Source: Lactuca virosa (taxonomy: Eukaryota; Streptophyta; Magnoliopsida; Asterales; Asteraceae). Taken from it: DNA of 64,000 nt. The number at the start of each line of letters is the position of its first letter. The stretch's first letter is position 1. Both the position numbers and the translations under genes were made by a program. Below the pieces are notes generated by a model, which did not search any database, was not told the DNA's origin, and worked only from the letters and a program-made list of their open reading frames with translations. The DNA lies in contig CAKMRJ010003334.1 in NCBI GenBank assembly GCA_928212115.1, positions 24,782,830 through 24,846,829 on the forward strand, in the 5' to 3' direction. Positions 47,576 through 58,404 of this stretch are shown here, one piece after another.

Positions 47576-48172
47576 ATGCCTCCAAAGAAATGTAACCAAC
47601 CCACCAGCAAAACACGAATCCTTCAGATAGATGCGGCTACGTTTCAAGCTGCGGTCACAGCAGCTGTAGCAGCTGTCATGGCACACCTTAATGCTAACAA
47701 TGCAAATGTTAGTAGTAATGCTATAGGTAACCCCGATCGTGGTAATGGCCAAGTACAACAACGAGCACCTACTTTTAAGGACACCTCGAAACTTAAGCCT
47801 AATATCCTTAAACGAAAGTTCGAGAACAAGGAAATAAGTTGTTCAACTCAAGAACCTAACAGAGGGCAACGAACTGGGGCAGTCAATACCCCCATCAGCC
47901 CTGTTATTCTAGCACCAACCAAGCCGTACTTAGGAAACCTCCCACACTGCAGCAAGTGCAACTACCATCATCATGGAGTTTGCCGAGAGCTGCATTACAA
48001 TAGATGCAACACGAAGGGGCATACCGCCCACATCTGTAGAACTCCGGTTGAGTTCATCACTTCAACTGCCAATGTTGGAACCATTCCCATATGTCACCTT
48101 TGTGGTGAAATAGGACATTACAAGAGGGACTATCCAACAGAGAAGAACGACGGGGGAGCAGGAGGATTTTGA
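47576..48172 (+). pseudogene. G3 gag with the capsid domain deleted
   Basis: The likely start is the ATG at 47576 (MPPKKCNQP), not the upstream in-frame ATG at 47507. An Ala/Val-rich segment leads to a short RAPTFKD, the beginning of the capsid. A basic KRKFENKE and a linker follow at once, so nearly the whole capsid is missing. Then come Cys clusters CSKCNYHHHGVC and CNTKGHTAHIC, and a zinc knuckle CHLCGEIGHYKRDY with Tyr in place of the last Cys. The frame is open for 199 codons. It would make a small basic RNA-binding protein without particle-forming ability. The in-frame deletion is unusual for random decay. Confidence 0.8.
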
Positions 48173-49198
48173 TTCCAATACATGGGAAAGCATAAAAAAA
48201 ACCCTGCTATATTTTGGTACGCTTCTAAACCCCGATAATTATCTACAATTATGATTACTCTCTCGTTCAAATTAAATCACAGCAATTATATAAAATTTGA
48301 AACCCTAACAGGTAAGCTATGATGACTTAGTGTATACATAAGGGTCATTTATAATTAAGATTTGTAGACTTAGAGTGAGTAATCCCGCCTCATTTCCTGT
48401 TCCTTGTTTGGTTGTGGATTTAGGGCAGGGTTGCTCAGTCAAAGGTCTTACCAATCTTAATTATACATGACTTGTATACACCAAGCGATTATAGAGAGAC
48501 CTAGTAAGGATCGTTTCATGAAAGTTCATAATTTCAAATTATCAGAACCCTCGTATTGGTAGTACCCGCCAATTTCGAATCAAAAAGGGGTTCGTAGCGA
48601 TAATAACAGAATAAAACCAGAAGCGCTGAAAACTTAGGTACATAGGATATCATTCTAGTAATCATTCGTCCCAGAACGACTTAATATCTATTTCATCGAG
48701 AAAATTCCGACATCCTCATTCGACATGGTTTGGCCTGGCCCTTACCATGTGAAAATTCTTATGCTGTATAAGAGAACTTTTTCCTTAATCAGCCGTAAGA
48801 TGAAATTCTTCCAATCCATAACGCAAAACCCTTAGGTTGTCTCTCATTTCAAAACTTCAGAAGTACCCATACGAAGGGCGCCCCACCATTCTAGCCTACT
48901 CAGTAGACAGGAAACTTCAAACGAAAAGCACCGAAGTAGTCTTAGAAGTCAGTAACTACCGAAGTACCTCAATAGATCTCATAGGAAAATCATTGTACCG
49001 CAGGTCAAGTTCAAGAATAGAGACTAAGAACTCATTAAGTTAATCTATCGCTGCTAAGTGTATACACGAGAGTGGTATATAAGTTAGACTTAACAAGATT
49101 AAGGATGTGTGATTCCGCCCTATCTCCTGTTCCTTGTTTGGTTGTGGACCTGGGGCAGAGTCACCCATCCGAACGTTTTGTGAAATCTAAAATATATA
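48173..49198 (+). other. G3 internal non-coding region with leader-type modules
   Basis: No ORF of coding character. Two copies of the CTTGTTTGGTTGTGG module (near 48405 and 49132), each followed by a GACTTGTATACAC block, occupy the place of protease and RT. Confidence 0.65.
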
Positions 49199-49434
49199 TG
49201 ACTTGTATACACGAGGTAATGGTGGATGAGCCAAGTATGAGTCTGATCATGAACTTCGGAGCAAAAAGCCAGCATCATGTATTCTACCAGGTGGAATTCA
49301 ACATGAGACCACGACAGTGGGTCGAGCTACTAAATGACTACGAATTTGAAATTCGTTATCATCTCGACAAAGCCAATATAGTAGCTAACACCCTAAGTCG
49401 GAAAGAGTACCCAGGTCATAGAGCCAATCATTGA
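49199..49434 (+). pseudogene. G3 RNase H fragment
   Basis: The frame contains EFNMRPRQWVELLNDYEFEI followed by RYHLDKANIVANTLSRK. These are the last blocks of a gypsy RNase H. The final acidic residue of the ALSR block is Asn here, so the site is dead. The catalytic first half and all of RT are missing. Confidence 0.8.
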
Positions 49435-49499
49435 CTATGATAACCCATTCAAATCTCTCCACACAAAGTAAGGAGGCTCAACAGGAAGCCTTGAAACCT

Positions 49500-50370
49500 G
49501 AAAATGTGGCAAGTAGAGAAGATAACTAGAACGTGTGAGTGCACGGTATGCCAATATCTGTTATCTCCACTGAGATAATAGAATCATCTCCCAGTTCAGG
49601 CAGTCACTCAAAAATCTCTAGGAACCAGAGTAGTCATGATTCTATGTGATCGACTATGATACCCATTTACCAATTAGTCGAGACCTTTATCACGCTAGCA
49701 TTCAAGTTGCTTCATTCGAAACCTTCTGTGGTCCTAAGTGCAGATCCTATCTGCACTGGACTAAATTAGGTAATACGCAACTAGCTAGAGATCCAATTTC
49801 CACACAGCACCCTCGCTGATCTGGAATTCATCCGAGAAACTACCAAAAACAAAATACGAATCAGGAAGCGACATAAAGCTTCCAGAGTTAATCAGAGAAG
49901 CTACGGCTTCGATAAAAGAAAACCCTTGGAATTCCAGGATTGATGACCTTGTCATATGAAGGTCTCACCCTGGAAGGACAAGATACGCTTGAGAAAGCGT
50001 GGAATACAAAATTCAAGGTACATAGGACCATTTGAGATTCTTACCAGAATCGGTCTTGTACTTTTAAACTTAAACCACCACAAAAACTTAATAACATTCA
50101 TCCCATCTTTCACATATCTAATCATAAAAGGTGTCTATCCGATAAAACACTTGTTATTTCACTCAATGAAATCAAGTTAAATAAAAGTCTACACTCTGTA
50201 GAAGAACCAATGAAAACCATGGATAGGGAAATCAAAAGAACCAAGCAAAGTCTTATCCCGTTAGTGAAGGTTCGCTGGATTACAAACCAGGGACCTGAAT
50301 TCACTTGGGAAGGAAAGATTAGACCTAGTCCATGAGTATCACTTTAGACTTAATTTCGGGACGAAATTCC
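49500..50370 (+). pseudogene. G3 integrase remnants
   Basis: A CTVCQ motif near 49540 is the end of the integrase HHCC zinc site. The core is unreadable. From 49956 the frame gives MKVSPWKDKIRLRKRG then RYIGPFEILTRIG, the integrase C-terminal GPF block. A shifted frame then gives VRWITNQGPEFTWEGK-like chromodomain-type wording (near 50270-50320), ending at the PPT. All parts carry stops. Confidence 0.75.
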
Positions 50371-50375
50371 CTCTA

Positions 50376-50386
50376 ACGGGGGGATA
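50376..50386 (+). promoter_or_regulatory. Polypurine tract of G3
   Basis: ACGGGGGGATA directly before the 3' LTR. Confidence 0.8.
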
Positions 50387-51403
50387 ATGTGACACCAGTC
50401 AAAGTTTGGTCAAAAATAAATTGATCAATAATCATAATTGGGATGAACCAAGTGGTAGAGTTTGTAACAAGGTTTCCAAAAATATAAAGAACACTGAAAT
50501 CCGAGTTATAACGAAGAAGTTATGACCAATCGAAAATCCGCGATAAAAACCGGCAAAACACTGTTCAGTGTAAAAAGTGAATTTTCGATAAAAGGCTTTT
50601 TAGCCTTAACAATCTAAATGAAAGTTGTAGAATATGTTAAACCGAGAACGTTCATAAAAAGAACGTAAAAATCTGACTTCGTATGAGGAAGTTATGATTT
50701 TTCGAAGTTTCGGTTTAGCAGTAGACAGCTAAAAATTCGAAATATAAATCGATCGATATTTAGCCGATGAAAATTAAACGAGAATCGAAGGTCTCGTCAA
50801 AAGTAGCACAACGGTAAAAAGACAGACGAAAACGGACGTCGGATGAAGAAGTTATGAATTTTTAACGGATTTCCTGTCCCGGTCTGTTAAAAATAATAAT
50901 ATTCAAAATAAAGTCAAAATCAGCCGACGAAGTCTAAACGAAAGTCGTAGAGTATGATTTTACCTACGCGTGCATATAAAGAACGCCAAAAACGGAGCTC
51001 GTATGCGAAAGTTATGATTTTCGCAAGTTTTTGGCACAAAAATCAAGAAAATGTTTAAAACCGGGCAATTTCGCATGAATCATCTTCGGACACGTCACCT
51101 CGCATGCGAGGCCTCCACGTGTTCGCTTCTCATTGGACCGCAGATGCGCATGTCACCTCCTAATTGGTCCGAAATTGTCACCCTCTTTCCCCATTGGACC
51201 GAAGTCTGGTCCACTTAGAAGACCCCACCTGTCCGAAGCACGTGCCTCGCACCGGGTCCGAATCTGCACCGCCTTAAGATTTCGCACGTGGCCTTCGCAG
51301 AAGCTGCCGCGTGTCCTGCTGACTCGCCTTCGCCTCGCCAGATGTCCAAACCCTCGCCAGGTGGCTGCTGACTCACCCCCTTCGGACCGCACCCTCACAC
51401 CCC

Positions 51404-51411
51404 TATATAAA
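51404..51411 (+). promoter_or_regulatory. TATA box of the G3 3' LTR
   Basis: The same CCTATATAAAGGGTGCGAG as in the 5' LTR. A transcript from here would run into the G2 LTR in antisense orientation. Confidence 0.7.
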
Positions 51412-52056
51412 GGGTGCGAGCCTTCTCGGATGGAAGGGATTTTTCACCCCTAAATTCACCAATTTTCACATTTTCACCCCCTTGAATTTCTCACGACCCC
51501 CCAAGGCCCCGATATCGTGTCTAAGGCCTGAAGCAAGCCCCGGAGCCTCGGAATTCTCGAGAAGTTATCCTCTCTCCAGTCGAAACTCTGCCCGATTTGA
51601 GCCGGTTTCTCATCAAATAAACTTCTTTCCGGGAAACGAAACGCTGCCCGAATCACCGCTTATCAAAGTGAGTTCATACCCCTATAATTTACCTTTTTAA
51701 TGGTTTTTAAATGCTTTTTAGGGGGGAATACAAGTTTAACACAATATTAAATTGTGTTAATAACTGTATGTGATAATAATCACACAAAGACTTTCCGTAT
51801 GCTTTTAAGAATTACCAAATACTTCCAAAATAACTTAAAGCCATGTTAAATCTTTAAAGTCATGTAAACTCCGTTAAATTCTTTGAAAAATGTTTTATAA
51901 ACTATTTCAAATTATAAATGCCAAAATCATGTTTATATATGTATAAATATATAAATAAGATTTGAAGGGCTTAGGACTAATGAATTATCTTAATTCCTTT
52001 TCCTTGTTTGGATGTGGAATTAAGGTTGTATTATTTGTCCGAAGGTCGTTTCCTTC

Positions 52057-52058
<2 letters not shown>

Positions 52059-52120
<62 letters not shown>

Positions 52121-52141
52121 ATATATATAATATATATATAT
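52059..52141. repeat. (TA)n microsatellite in the G3 3' LTR
   Basis: About 80 bases of near-pure TA, against a short mixed stretch of about 25 bases at the matching place of the 5' LTR (44105-44130). Confidence 0.95.
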
Positions 52142-52401
52142 AAACATATATGAGTATAAAAGGTTACTCCTTTTGGTATCATCACCTTTGTATCAGGCTG
52201 AGCAAAGGTGTTCATCCATGAGAAACCATGCTAATCAGATAGAACATATAAATTATAATAGGTATAATTTATGATTCAAAACTAAATATACAAGTATGAT
52301 TCACGACTGTATACTTTCCAAGGAAATTACCAAAATACATTCAACTATACCAAGATATGTATAATACCTTTAATATACGAACAACATATTAAAGAAGTAA
52401 A

Positions 52402-52690
52402 GATACATCATTCCGGGTTTGCATTAGCAATGGTACTATACAGAGTACCAGAGTTAGCAAACACGAGGTAATAATACATCATTCCGGGTTTGCATTAGCA
52501 ATGGTACTATACAGAGTACCAGAGTTAGCAAACACGAGGTAATAATACATCATTCCGGGTTTGCATTAGCAAAGGTACTATACAGAGTACCCAAGTTAGC
52601 AAACACGAGGTAATAATACATCATACCGGGTTTGCATTAACCAAGGGTACGATACAAAGTACCAGAGTTAGCAATCACAGGGTAATAATA
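52402..52690. repeat. Four-copy tandem repeat of about 70 bases (G3 3' LTR)
   Basis: The counterpart of 44381-44665, with the same copy number and order of variants. Confidence 0.9.
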
Positions 52691-54018
52691 ATACATCGTA
52701 AATCTCGTTGAAACAATAAATTTGTGAGACCCTTCACGGTGTACTTATCTAAGTACGACCTTTTAAGTCCTGAACTATTAGCCAGAATCTCTTGTAGGGA
52801 GAGCGTGAATTTGTGTATAGATCTATATGGGACTGACAATCTCGCACCTCTACTGTTCGCTACAGTTTGGCCAGCAGGCCTAGGGTGTCAAATATCATAC
52901 CATTCCGACGCCTGAAGAACGTCGCCGCAGGCATATCAGTCATATTAGTATGGTTAATAGAACTCACATGGATAAAACAACGAGTGAATTACAAAGTAAT
53001 ATACTTTTCTTATAACAGTAAGAAAAGATAATTACATCCCGACCAAATATACCTTCAGTAGTTTTTACTTACAGTAGAAACTACGTATCATGAAATCAAG
53101 TATTGTACTTCTGGTTTTGAACATTTAAAACCACAAGGCAGTATTATGGATAATACAATATTTTCCAGGATTAATACTAAGGTTTTTACTATAGAACATA
53201 TATAACTAAGAACACTTTTACAAATGAAACGATTTATGGGATTAAACCACTTTTACAAATGAAACAGTTTATGGGATTAAACCACTTATACAAAGGAAAC
53301 GATTTATGGGATTAAACCACTTATCAAATGAAACTTAGTCATTCAATCTTTGTAAACTAGTATAACATAAAAGACCTTTAGTGGTTAATTCTATAATTCC
53401 TTAGTTATTACATCATAGTTATACATAAGTAATGTCCGATTGACAGTGAAATGTGTGACTTCCGCCTTACTTCCTGTTCCTTGTTTGGTTGTGGGCTTAG
53501 GGCAGATACACCCATTTGACTGCCCATTCGATATTGTGTTATATATAACCAGTATAAACTAAGTAATTACAGAGGGAAACTATTAAGGTTATCAATTAAT
53601 CACCTCAGGAAATATAGGATTTCCTGGAGAAACCAATGAACTCCTCCAAAGAACTTAGGGTATACTTAACAGAACTAAAATACTTATGAACTCACCAGCT
53701 GAAATGCTGATCTACTCTTTCCAAATAACTTGTATTCTCATGAATCCTGTAGACAGGTACACTCCGGAAGCTTTTGAGAAGACTACCTAGTACCGTACCA
53801 CGACTCTTGTCTTCTACTGTACCTACTTTAGTGTTTGAATATGTAATGTTTGAACACTTATGTAAAACTTATACTTATTAATGCAATGGTTGTTTGTACT
53901 TTGATTACTATATTGCATGTGTTGTGATACTTACCTGAAGTCCTCCGCCCCCGAACGTTTCCACCGTTCTGGTTTGGGGGTGTGACAATAAGGGACTGGA
54001 GGAAAGGACATAAGGTCC

Positions 54019-54026
54019 TTTAAATA
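54019..54026 (-). promoter_or_regulatory. TATA box of the G2 5' LTR
   Basis: The minus strand reads CTATTTAAAGGACC. The G3 target site (53988-53992) begins 34 bases downstream of the first T. Confidence 0.65.
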
Positions 54027-54526
54027 GGGTGGAAACCCTAAAAATTAGGGTTTCATCTCCCAGCTCCTACTCGTCAAGTCCAGGTCCTCCGACTCGTCGA
54101 GTAGATCCAATAACCCACGCGAGCTAACCCTCCTCTACACGATGAGTTGGGGGCAACCAACTCGTCGAGTAGGTCCATAATTATGTATATAATGTTTTAA
54201 AACTTGTACATGGGAGTCGGGGTGCTACATGATTAAATTCGGCTTCCCCGGTACCTATAATCGTTAATCTTGCGAGAGCTAGAAAGAAATGTATAGATCT
54301 ATACTGAGATTGACACCCCCATCTGTGATTGCTAGCTACAATCCCGACAGGATAACTTTCTTACTAATCACTATTTTGACATCTGATGAAGTGTAACATC
54401 TCGGGCTTTCAGGTATTTTCAAATCCTTCCTTTGGTTTTTAAATATGTCATTTTGGTTCCTTGAAGTATAAATATGTAGCCCTAAGAAGCCCTAGTAGCA
54501 AAATTGTATTTTTGGGAGTAGGAGTA

Positions 54527-54541
54527 GTACGCTGGGCGTAC
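54527..54541. repeat. Palindromic word GTACGC-TGG-GCGTAC (G4 LTR, first copy)
   Basis: Perfect 6+3+6 inverted repeat. A second copy lies at 55977-55991, about 40 bases before the TATA box. CG-rich relatives (GTACGCCCCGCGTAC type) lie at 56590-56720. Confidence 0.85.
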
Positions 54542-55501
54542 ATGTGAGTACGCTAAGGTGTTGTTTGTTTTTTCTGAGACAAAATGTTTGTAGTATGCGA
54601 ACCACATCTGTAGACCTCTGCAGTAGAAGAGGCGGACCAAATGTTTGCAATCTGAAAGAAGAATATTGTTTTTTTTAACATCTACATTCTGCTAGAATAA
54701 AGTAAAATCTAATTAAACTGGTTTTTTTAAATGTAAAAGAGTTTTTCAATAATTTTATGACTTTCTTATAGATAATTAACAAATGTAGATCAACTTTTAT
54801 GTATTATTGTATAAAAGTGAAAATAAAATGGTACGTATTAACGTATATATTTAATAAAAACCAACAAACTTTTGCGTAAAGTTCTACCTAAACATTGTAA
54901 TTAATGATAAAAAAAAATAACACATAAAATGGATGGAAATAAACTTTGATTTTAAATGAAAATTTTCATTATAATTTTTTAATTAAATCAATTAAAAACT
55001 GAACATAAATATTTTTCTCAAGAAATGAATGATATAGCATTAAATAATGCTTTATAAAATATGATACAAAAATATAAGACAATATTAGGATTTTTTTTCA
55101 TATCTATATAACAGCTCAAATGAACATTATTGTAATTAAATCTTTATTTATTAATTTGTCACAAAGGTCATGATTTTGTCGTCAAACTTTTTTCTTTCAG
55201 TATTGTAACTTTTTTATTAAAAATTGTTTATCATATATAAAGTTGGAATAAATCTAAGTTTAAAAAAAACAAAGATATATGTGATTTTTTAACCTAGAAG
55301 ATGCCTGAAAAGTTTTGAAGACTCTAGTCCACATCTACGCGAAAAAGAGGAATCACATACCCTTTTAGGTCTGCCGTCTTCAAAAAAACAAACAGTCTGC
55401 GAAGCCTAATGTCTACGCGTGGTCTGCACGGCGCAGACAGAAGATGCCAAGAAAATCTGAAGATAAAAAACAAACAACACCTAAGCGTACTAGGGCGCGC
55501 C

Positions 55502-55704
55502 TAAGGGTGTAAACGAGCCCGAGCCGAGCCCGAGCCTGACCAAGCTCGAGCTCGGCTCTTTTAATTTTGAGGAAGCTCGAGCTGAAGCTCGAGTTCGATT
55601 CGAGCCTTAAAATGAAGCTCGAGCTCGGCTCATGAACAATTTAGTGGGCTCGCGAGCCTAATCGAGCCTAAACGAGCCTCTATGTATAAGTGTGTATGTG
55701 TGTG

Positions 55705-55759
<55 letters not shown>

Positions 55760-55945
55760 GGCTCGTTTAAGCTCGTTTAGGCTCGCGAGCCCACTAATTA
55801 AAGCTCGGCTCGATCTCGTTTAATAAACGAGCCTCATATTTAGGCTCGGGCTCGGCTTAGGCTCGTTTAATTCGATCTCGAGTCGAGCTTTTAACGAGTC
55901 GATCCCGAGTAGCTCACGAGTAGCTCGGCTCACTTACACCCCTAA
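55502..55945. mobile_element. hAT-type MITE M1 in the G4 LTR
   Basis: Terminal inverted repeats TAAGGGTGTAAACGAGCC and, at the other end, GGCTCACTTACACCCCTAA. The inside is dense with GAGCTCG / CGAGC words in both orientations and a central (TA)n array. The flanks are similar GC-rich heptamers (GGGCGCC / GCGCGCC type), compatible with an imperfect 8-bp hAT duplication. It has no ORF. Confidence 0.85.
55705..55748. repeat. (TA)n microsatellite in M1
   Basis: About 22 TA units in the middle of the MITE. Confidence 0.95.
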
Positions 55946-56031
55946 GCGCGCCCTAGTATGCTGGGCGTACACATATGTACGCTGGGCGTACTAATGTCCG
56001 GGTGAAACCTTAATTTTTAGGGTTTGAAGAG

Positions 56032-56039
56032 TATTTAAA
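56032..56039 (+). promoter_or_regulatory. TATA box of the G4 LTR
   Basis: GTATTTAAACACCATTATGG, the same as in S5. Confidence 0.65.
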
Positions 56040-57069
56040 CACCATTATGGATCATTTAGCCTCACCTTTTCAGCCTCCAAGTCCTTGAGTCGTTCTTAGC
56101 AAACCCTAACCCCCATAAGAGAGTGTTTTGAGCTTAAAGTGTGTTATTTGTGTGCTTAAAGGAGAAGGAAGTGCATCAAGGAGTCTAGGAAGGAAAGCAA
56201 GCTTGTAGATCTTGGATCATCATCTTCTTGGGAAGCTCTAGAAGGTAAAAAGTTGCTACCTTTATGCTTGGTTTTCTTATATCTCATCTTGGTAGCTTTA
56301 TGATGTTCTTTTGTCCCAAAAAGTCCCATTGTTGTGCATGCTTGGTGTTGGACGTTTTGGGTTGTCCTTTTAGACCCTAGGAAGGGTTCTAAGCCATAAA
56401 AATGAGGTCCATTTAGCTAGTTTGGATCCATGCTTCTTATGGAAGGTCTTAATGGATTAAGACCGTGTATTAAGGACTTTTTGGACGTCTAAAGTCATAA
56501 AGTTGGAGACTTTATGACGATAATGTGCATTTGGACCATGGATCTGAAGTTTGGGCTTAAGTGTTTAAGCCATTAAGCACTTATTGAGATTTTGAACTCT
56601 ACGAGGATACGCCCCGCGTAGAAGGGGGTACGCCTCGTGTACCTAGTCAATGTCCCTACTTTTCAGTCTATGCGAAGCTTTTGTACGCTGCGCGTACCTC
56701 TTGAGTACGCCCCGCGTACTCGCATGGTTCAGTCGTTTGCGAGTTGACTCGGCTGGGTTGACCCGGTTGGGTTGACTCGGCTGGGTTGACTCAATGGCTC
56801 TATGGATTTTGACCAATTTACCTAGAATTGACCAAGTTTGACCATGTTTAACTTTTAAGGGTATTTTGTGTATATTTGGCTTTTTTGAAATTGGTCACAT
56901 GGTGGTTGTAGGCATTTGAGTTGTGAGCTGAGATTCGGAGTCAAGCCTTATCAATTATGTGCTGCTTGTGAGGTGATTTTTCCTCACTGTACTTTCGGGT
57001 CAAAGGCACCAAGGCTGACCCATTGGTTTGATAACCTGATATTGTTGATATGATGAGTATAGAATATAA

Positions 57070-57087
57070 ATATATATATATATATAT

Positions 57088-57137
<50 letters not shown>
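57070..57137. repeat. (TA)n microsatellite in the G4 LTR
   Basis: About 68 bases of TA with one GA interruption. Confidence 0.95.
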
Positions 57138-57140
<3 letters not shown>

Positions 57141-57814
57141 TTCATGCTAGTTTTGATATGCTAGTTTTGTAGATCTGTAGCACTACCTGTGATACTATCT
57201 ATTTATCTGTATATGATATTATCTGTTATATGTCGACATATTGTGTGGGTTGGGTTGAGGTTACTGCTTTGTGTTGTAGCCAACAAACCCTGGATCATAC
57301 CAAATATGATTTGAGGGCTAGGGAGGGCATGTCGGACTCATAGTGAGGGCTCATGAGCACTCCAGATACGAGCAGAGGGTTGGGAAGGGCATGCCAGACT
57401 CATACTGAGGGCTTAATGGTATTCAGTTCGAGGACTGATCAGGCCTGGGAGCAAGCCATACATAAGTTGTGGGCCCAAGGGGCAAGCCAGACTTATGATA
57501 TGGGCTCATGGGTAATCCAGTCTGTTAGTTGTGGTCCCATTGCATGATGTTATCTTGTTTGTGCTAGTTGTTATGTATTGGTATTTTGGGAGAACTCACT
57601 AAGATTTGGGCTTACCATTTTGGATTATGTTTCAGGTACCTCAGAGAATCGTGGGAAGGCTAAGGCGTGATCGTGCACCTCCTCATGTTTTGTTTTATGA
57701 TTTTGGGATTACTCTGATATTGAACTCATTTTGAAAAGAATTTTTTAAACAATGATGGTTTTTGGGTTTGTTTAAAAGTTTAAATTTTTCATGAATTTTA
57801 TGGATGTTACAAGT

Positions 57815-57827
57815 TGGTATCAGAGCC
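57815..57827 (+). promoter_or_regulatory. Primer-binding site, initiator tRNA-Met (G4)
   Basis: TGGTATCAGAGCC three bases after the LTR. Confidence 0.9.
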
Positions 57828-58354
57828 TTGGTTTGAGTGAAGTGGAGGAACACTCGTGTGAATCTAGTCTCAAGCTAAGGAAAATATTTTTAAAATGATT
57901 TTCAAATGGTTTTCAAAATAATCAAGGAGGATGCGATGTGTACGATCAACCGGAGCCAGTAAGTAGACCCCAAAATACCATATAGTTATCTGATATTGTG
58001 ATATGTTAGAACAACATGCTACCGATAAGCTAGGGATCTTCAGGTTTTGCATGATAGAGTTTCCTGATTATATGATACCTGATAGCCGAGGGTTCTTGTC
58101 TAATGGAATTTACATCATTGATGTAGTTGCTTAGTGTGTAGTGTGTGCATCATGGTTATACATAACTAAGATCACATGGCATGGGAATGTTCAGTTTAGC
58201 CTTATATCATGTTCTTGTTTGATGAAGGGCTTAGGGTAGGATCAGATATTCGAATGTCTATAGGGTCCAACGTTATGTATGGCTAGCATACACAAGTGTT
58301 GCAGGGTTGGTGGAAGTTTCATGGACGAGTTGTGTGGGGTCAGCCGACCTGTTT

Positions 58355-58404
<50 letters not shown>

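Larger units (their letters stand above)
42434..53987 (+). mobile_element. Complete gypsy element G3 with decayed coding region, TSD ATAAG
   Basis: 11,554 bases flanked by ATAAG (42429-42433 and 53988-53992). The LTRs are 3,531 and 3,600 bases and roughly 97% identical by eye, both TGTGACACC...GGGTGTGACA. PBS and PPT are in place. The 4.4-kb internal region keeps only gag ends, part of RNase H and integrase pieces, with protease and most of RT missing. Copies of a leader module are scattered through it and through the LTR. It is a non-autonomous derivative of a chromovirus-like gypsy element. Confidence 0.95.
50388..53987 (+). mobile_element. 3' LTR of G3
   Basis: 3,600 bases, colinear with the 5' LTR. 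It is about 70 bases longer, mainly because of a (TA)n expansion at 52059-52141. Confidence 0.95.
17075..54229 (-). mobile_element. Gypsy element G2, chromovirus (Tekay/Del-like), full length, TSD TGATT
   Basis: The two ends, TGTAACATCC at 17075 and GGGGTGCTACA at 54229, are flanked by TGATT (17070-17074 and 54230-54234). On the minus strand the order is 5' LTR (54229-40627), PBS, leader, gag, protease, RT, RNase H, integrase, chromodomain, PPT, 3' LTR (32305-17075). Five later insertions split it: G3 in the 5' LTR, S6 in gag, S5 in pol, and C2 and C1 in the 3' LTR. After removing them each LTR is about 2.04 kb. The LTR copies differ clearly by eye, so it is older than its guests. The coding region is dead, with multiple stops and frameshifts. 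Confidence 0.93.
40627..54229 (-). mobile_element. 5' LTR of G2, split by G3
   Basis: The LTR pieces are 40627-42433 and 53993-54229, together about 2.04 kb. They align with the 3' LTR. The G3 insertion lies about 30 bases downstream of the TATA box, at the predicted transcription start. Confidence 0.9.
54392..57811 (+). mobile_element. 5' LTR of G4
   Basis: TGTAACATCTCGGG to GGATGTTACA, directly before the PBS. It contains GTACGC-TGG-GCGTAC words (54527-54541 and 55977-55991), MITE M1 between them, a TATA box, a (TA)n array (57070-57137), a CATGCCAGACTCATACTGAG repeat region (57300-57535) and a conserved CTCACTAAG block near 57595. The TATA region is shared with S5, whose words are different. 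Confidence 0.9.
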
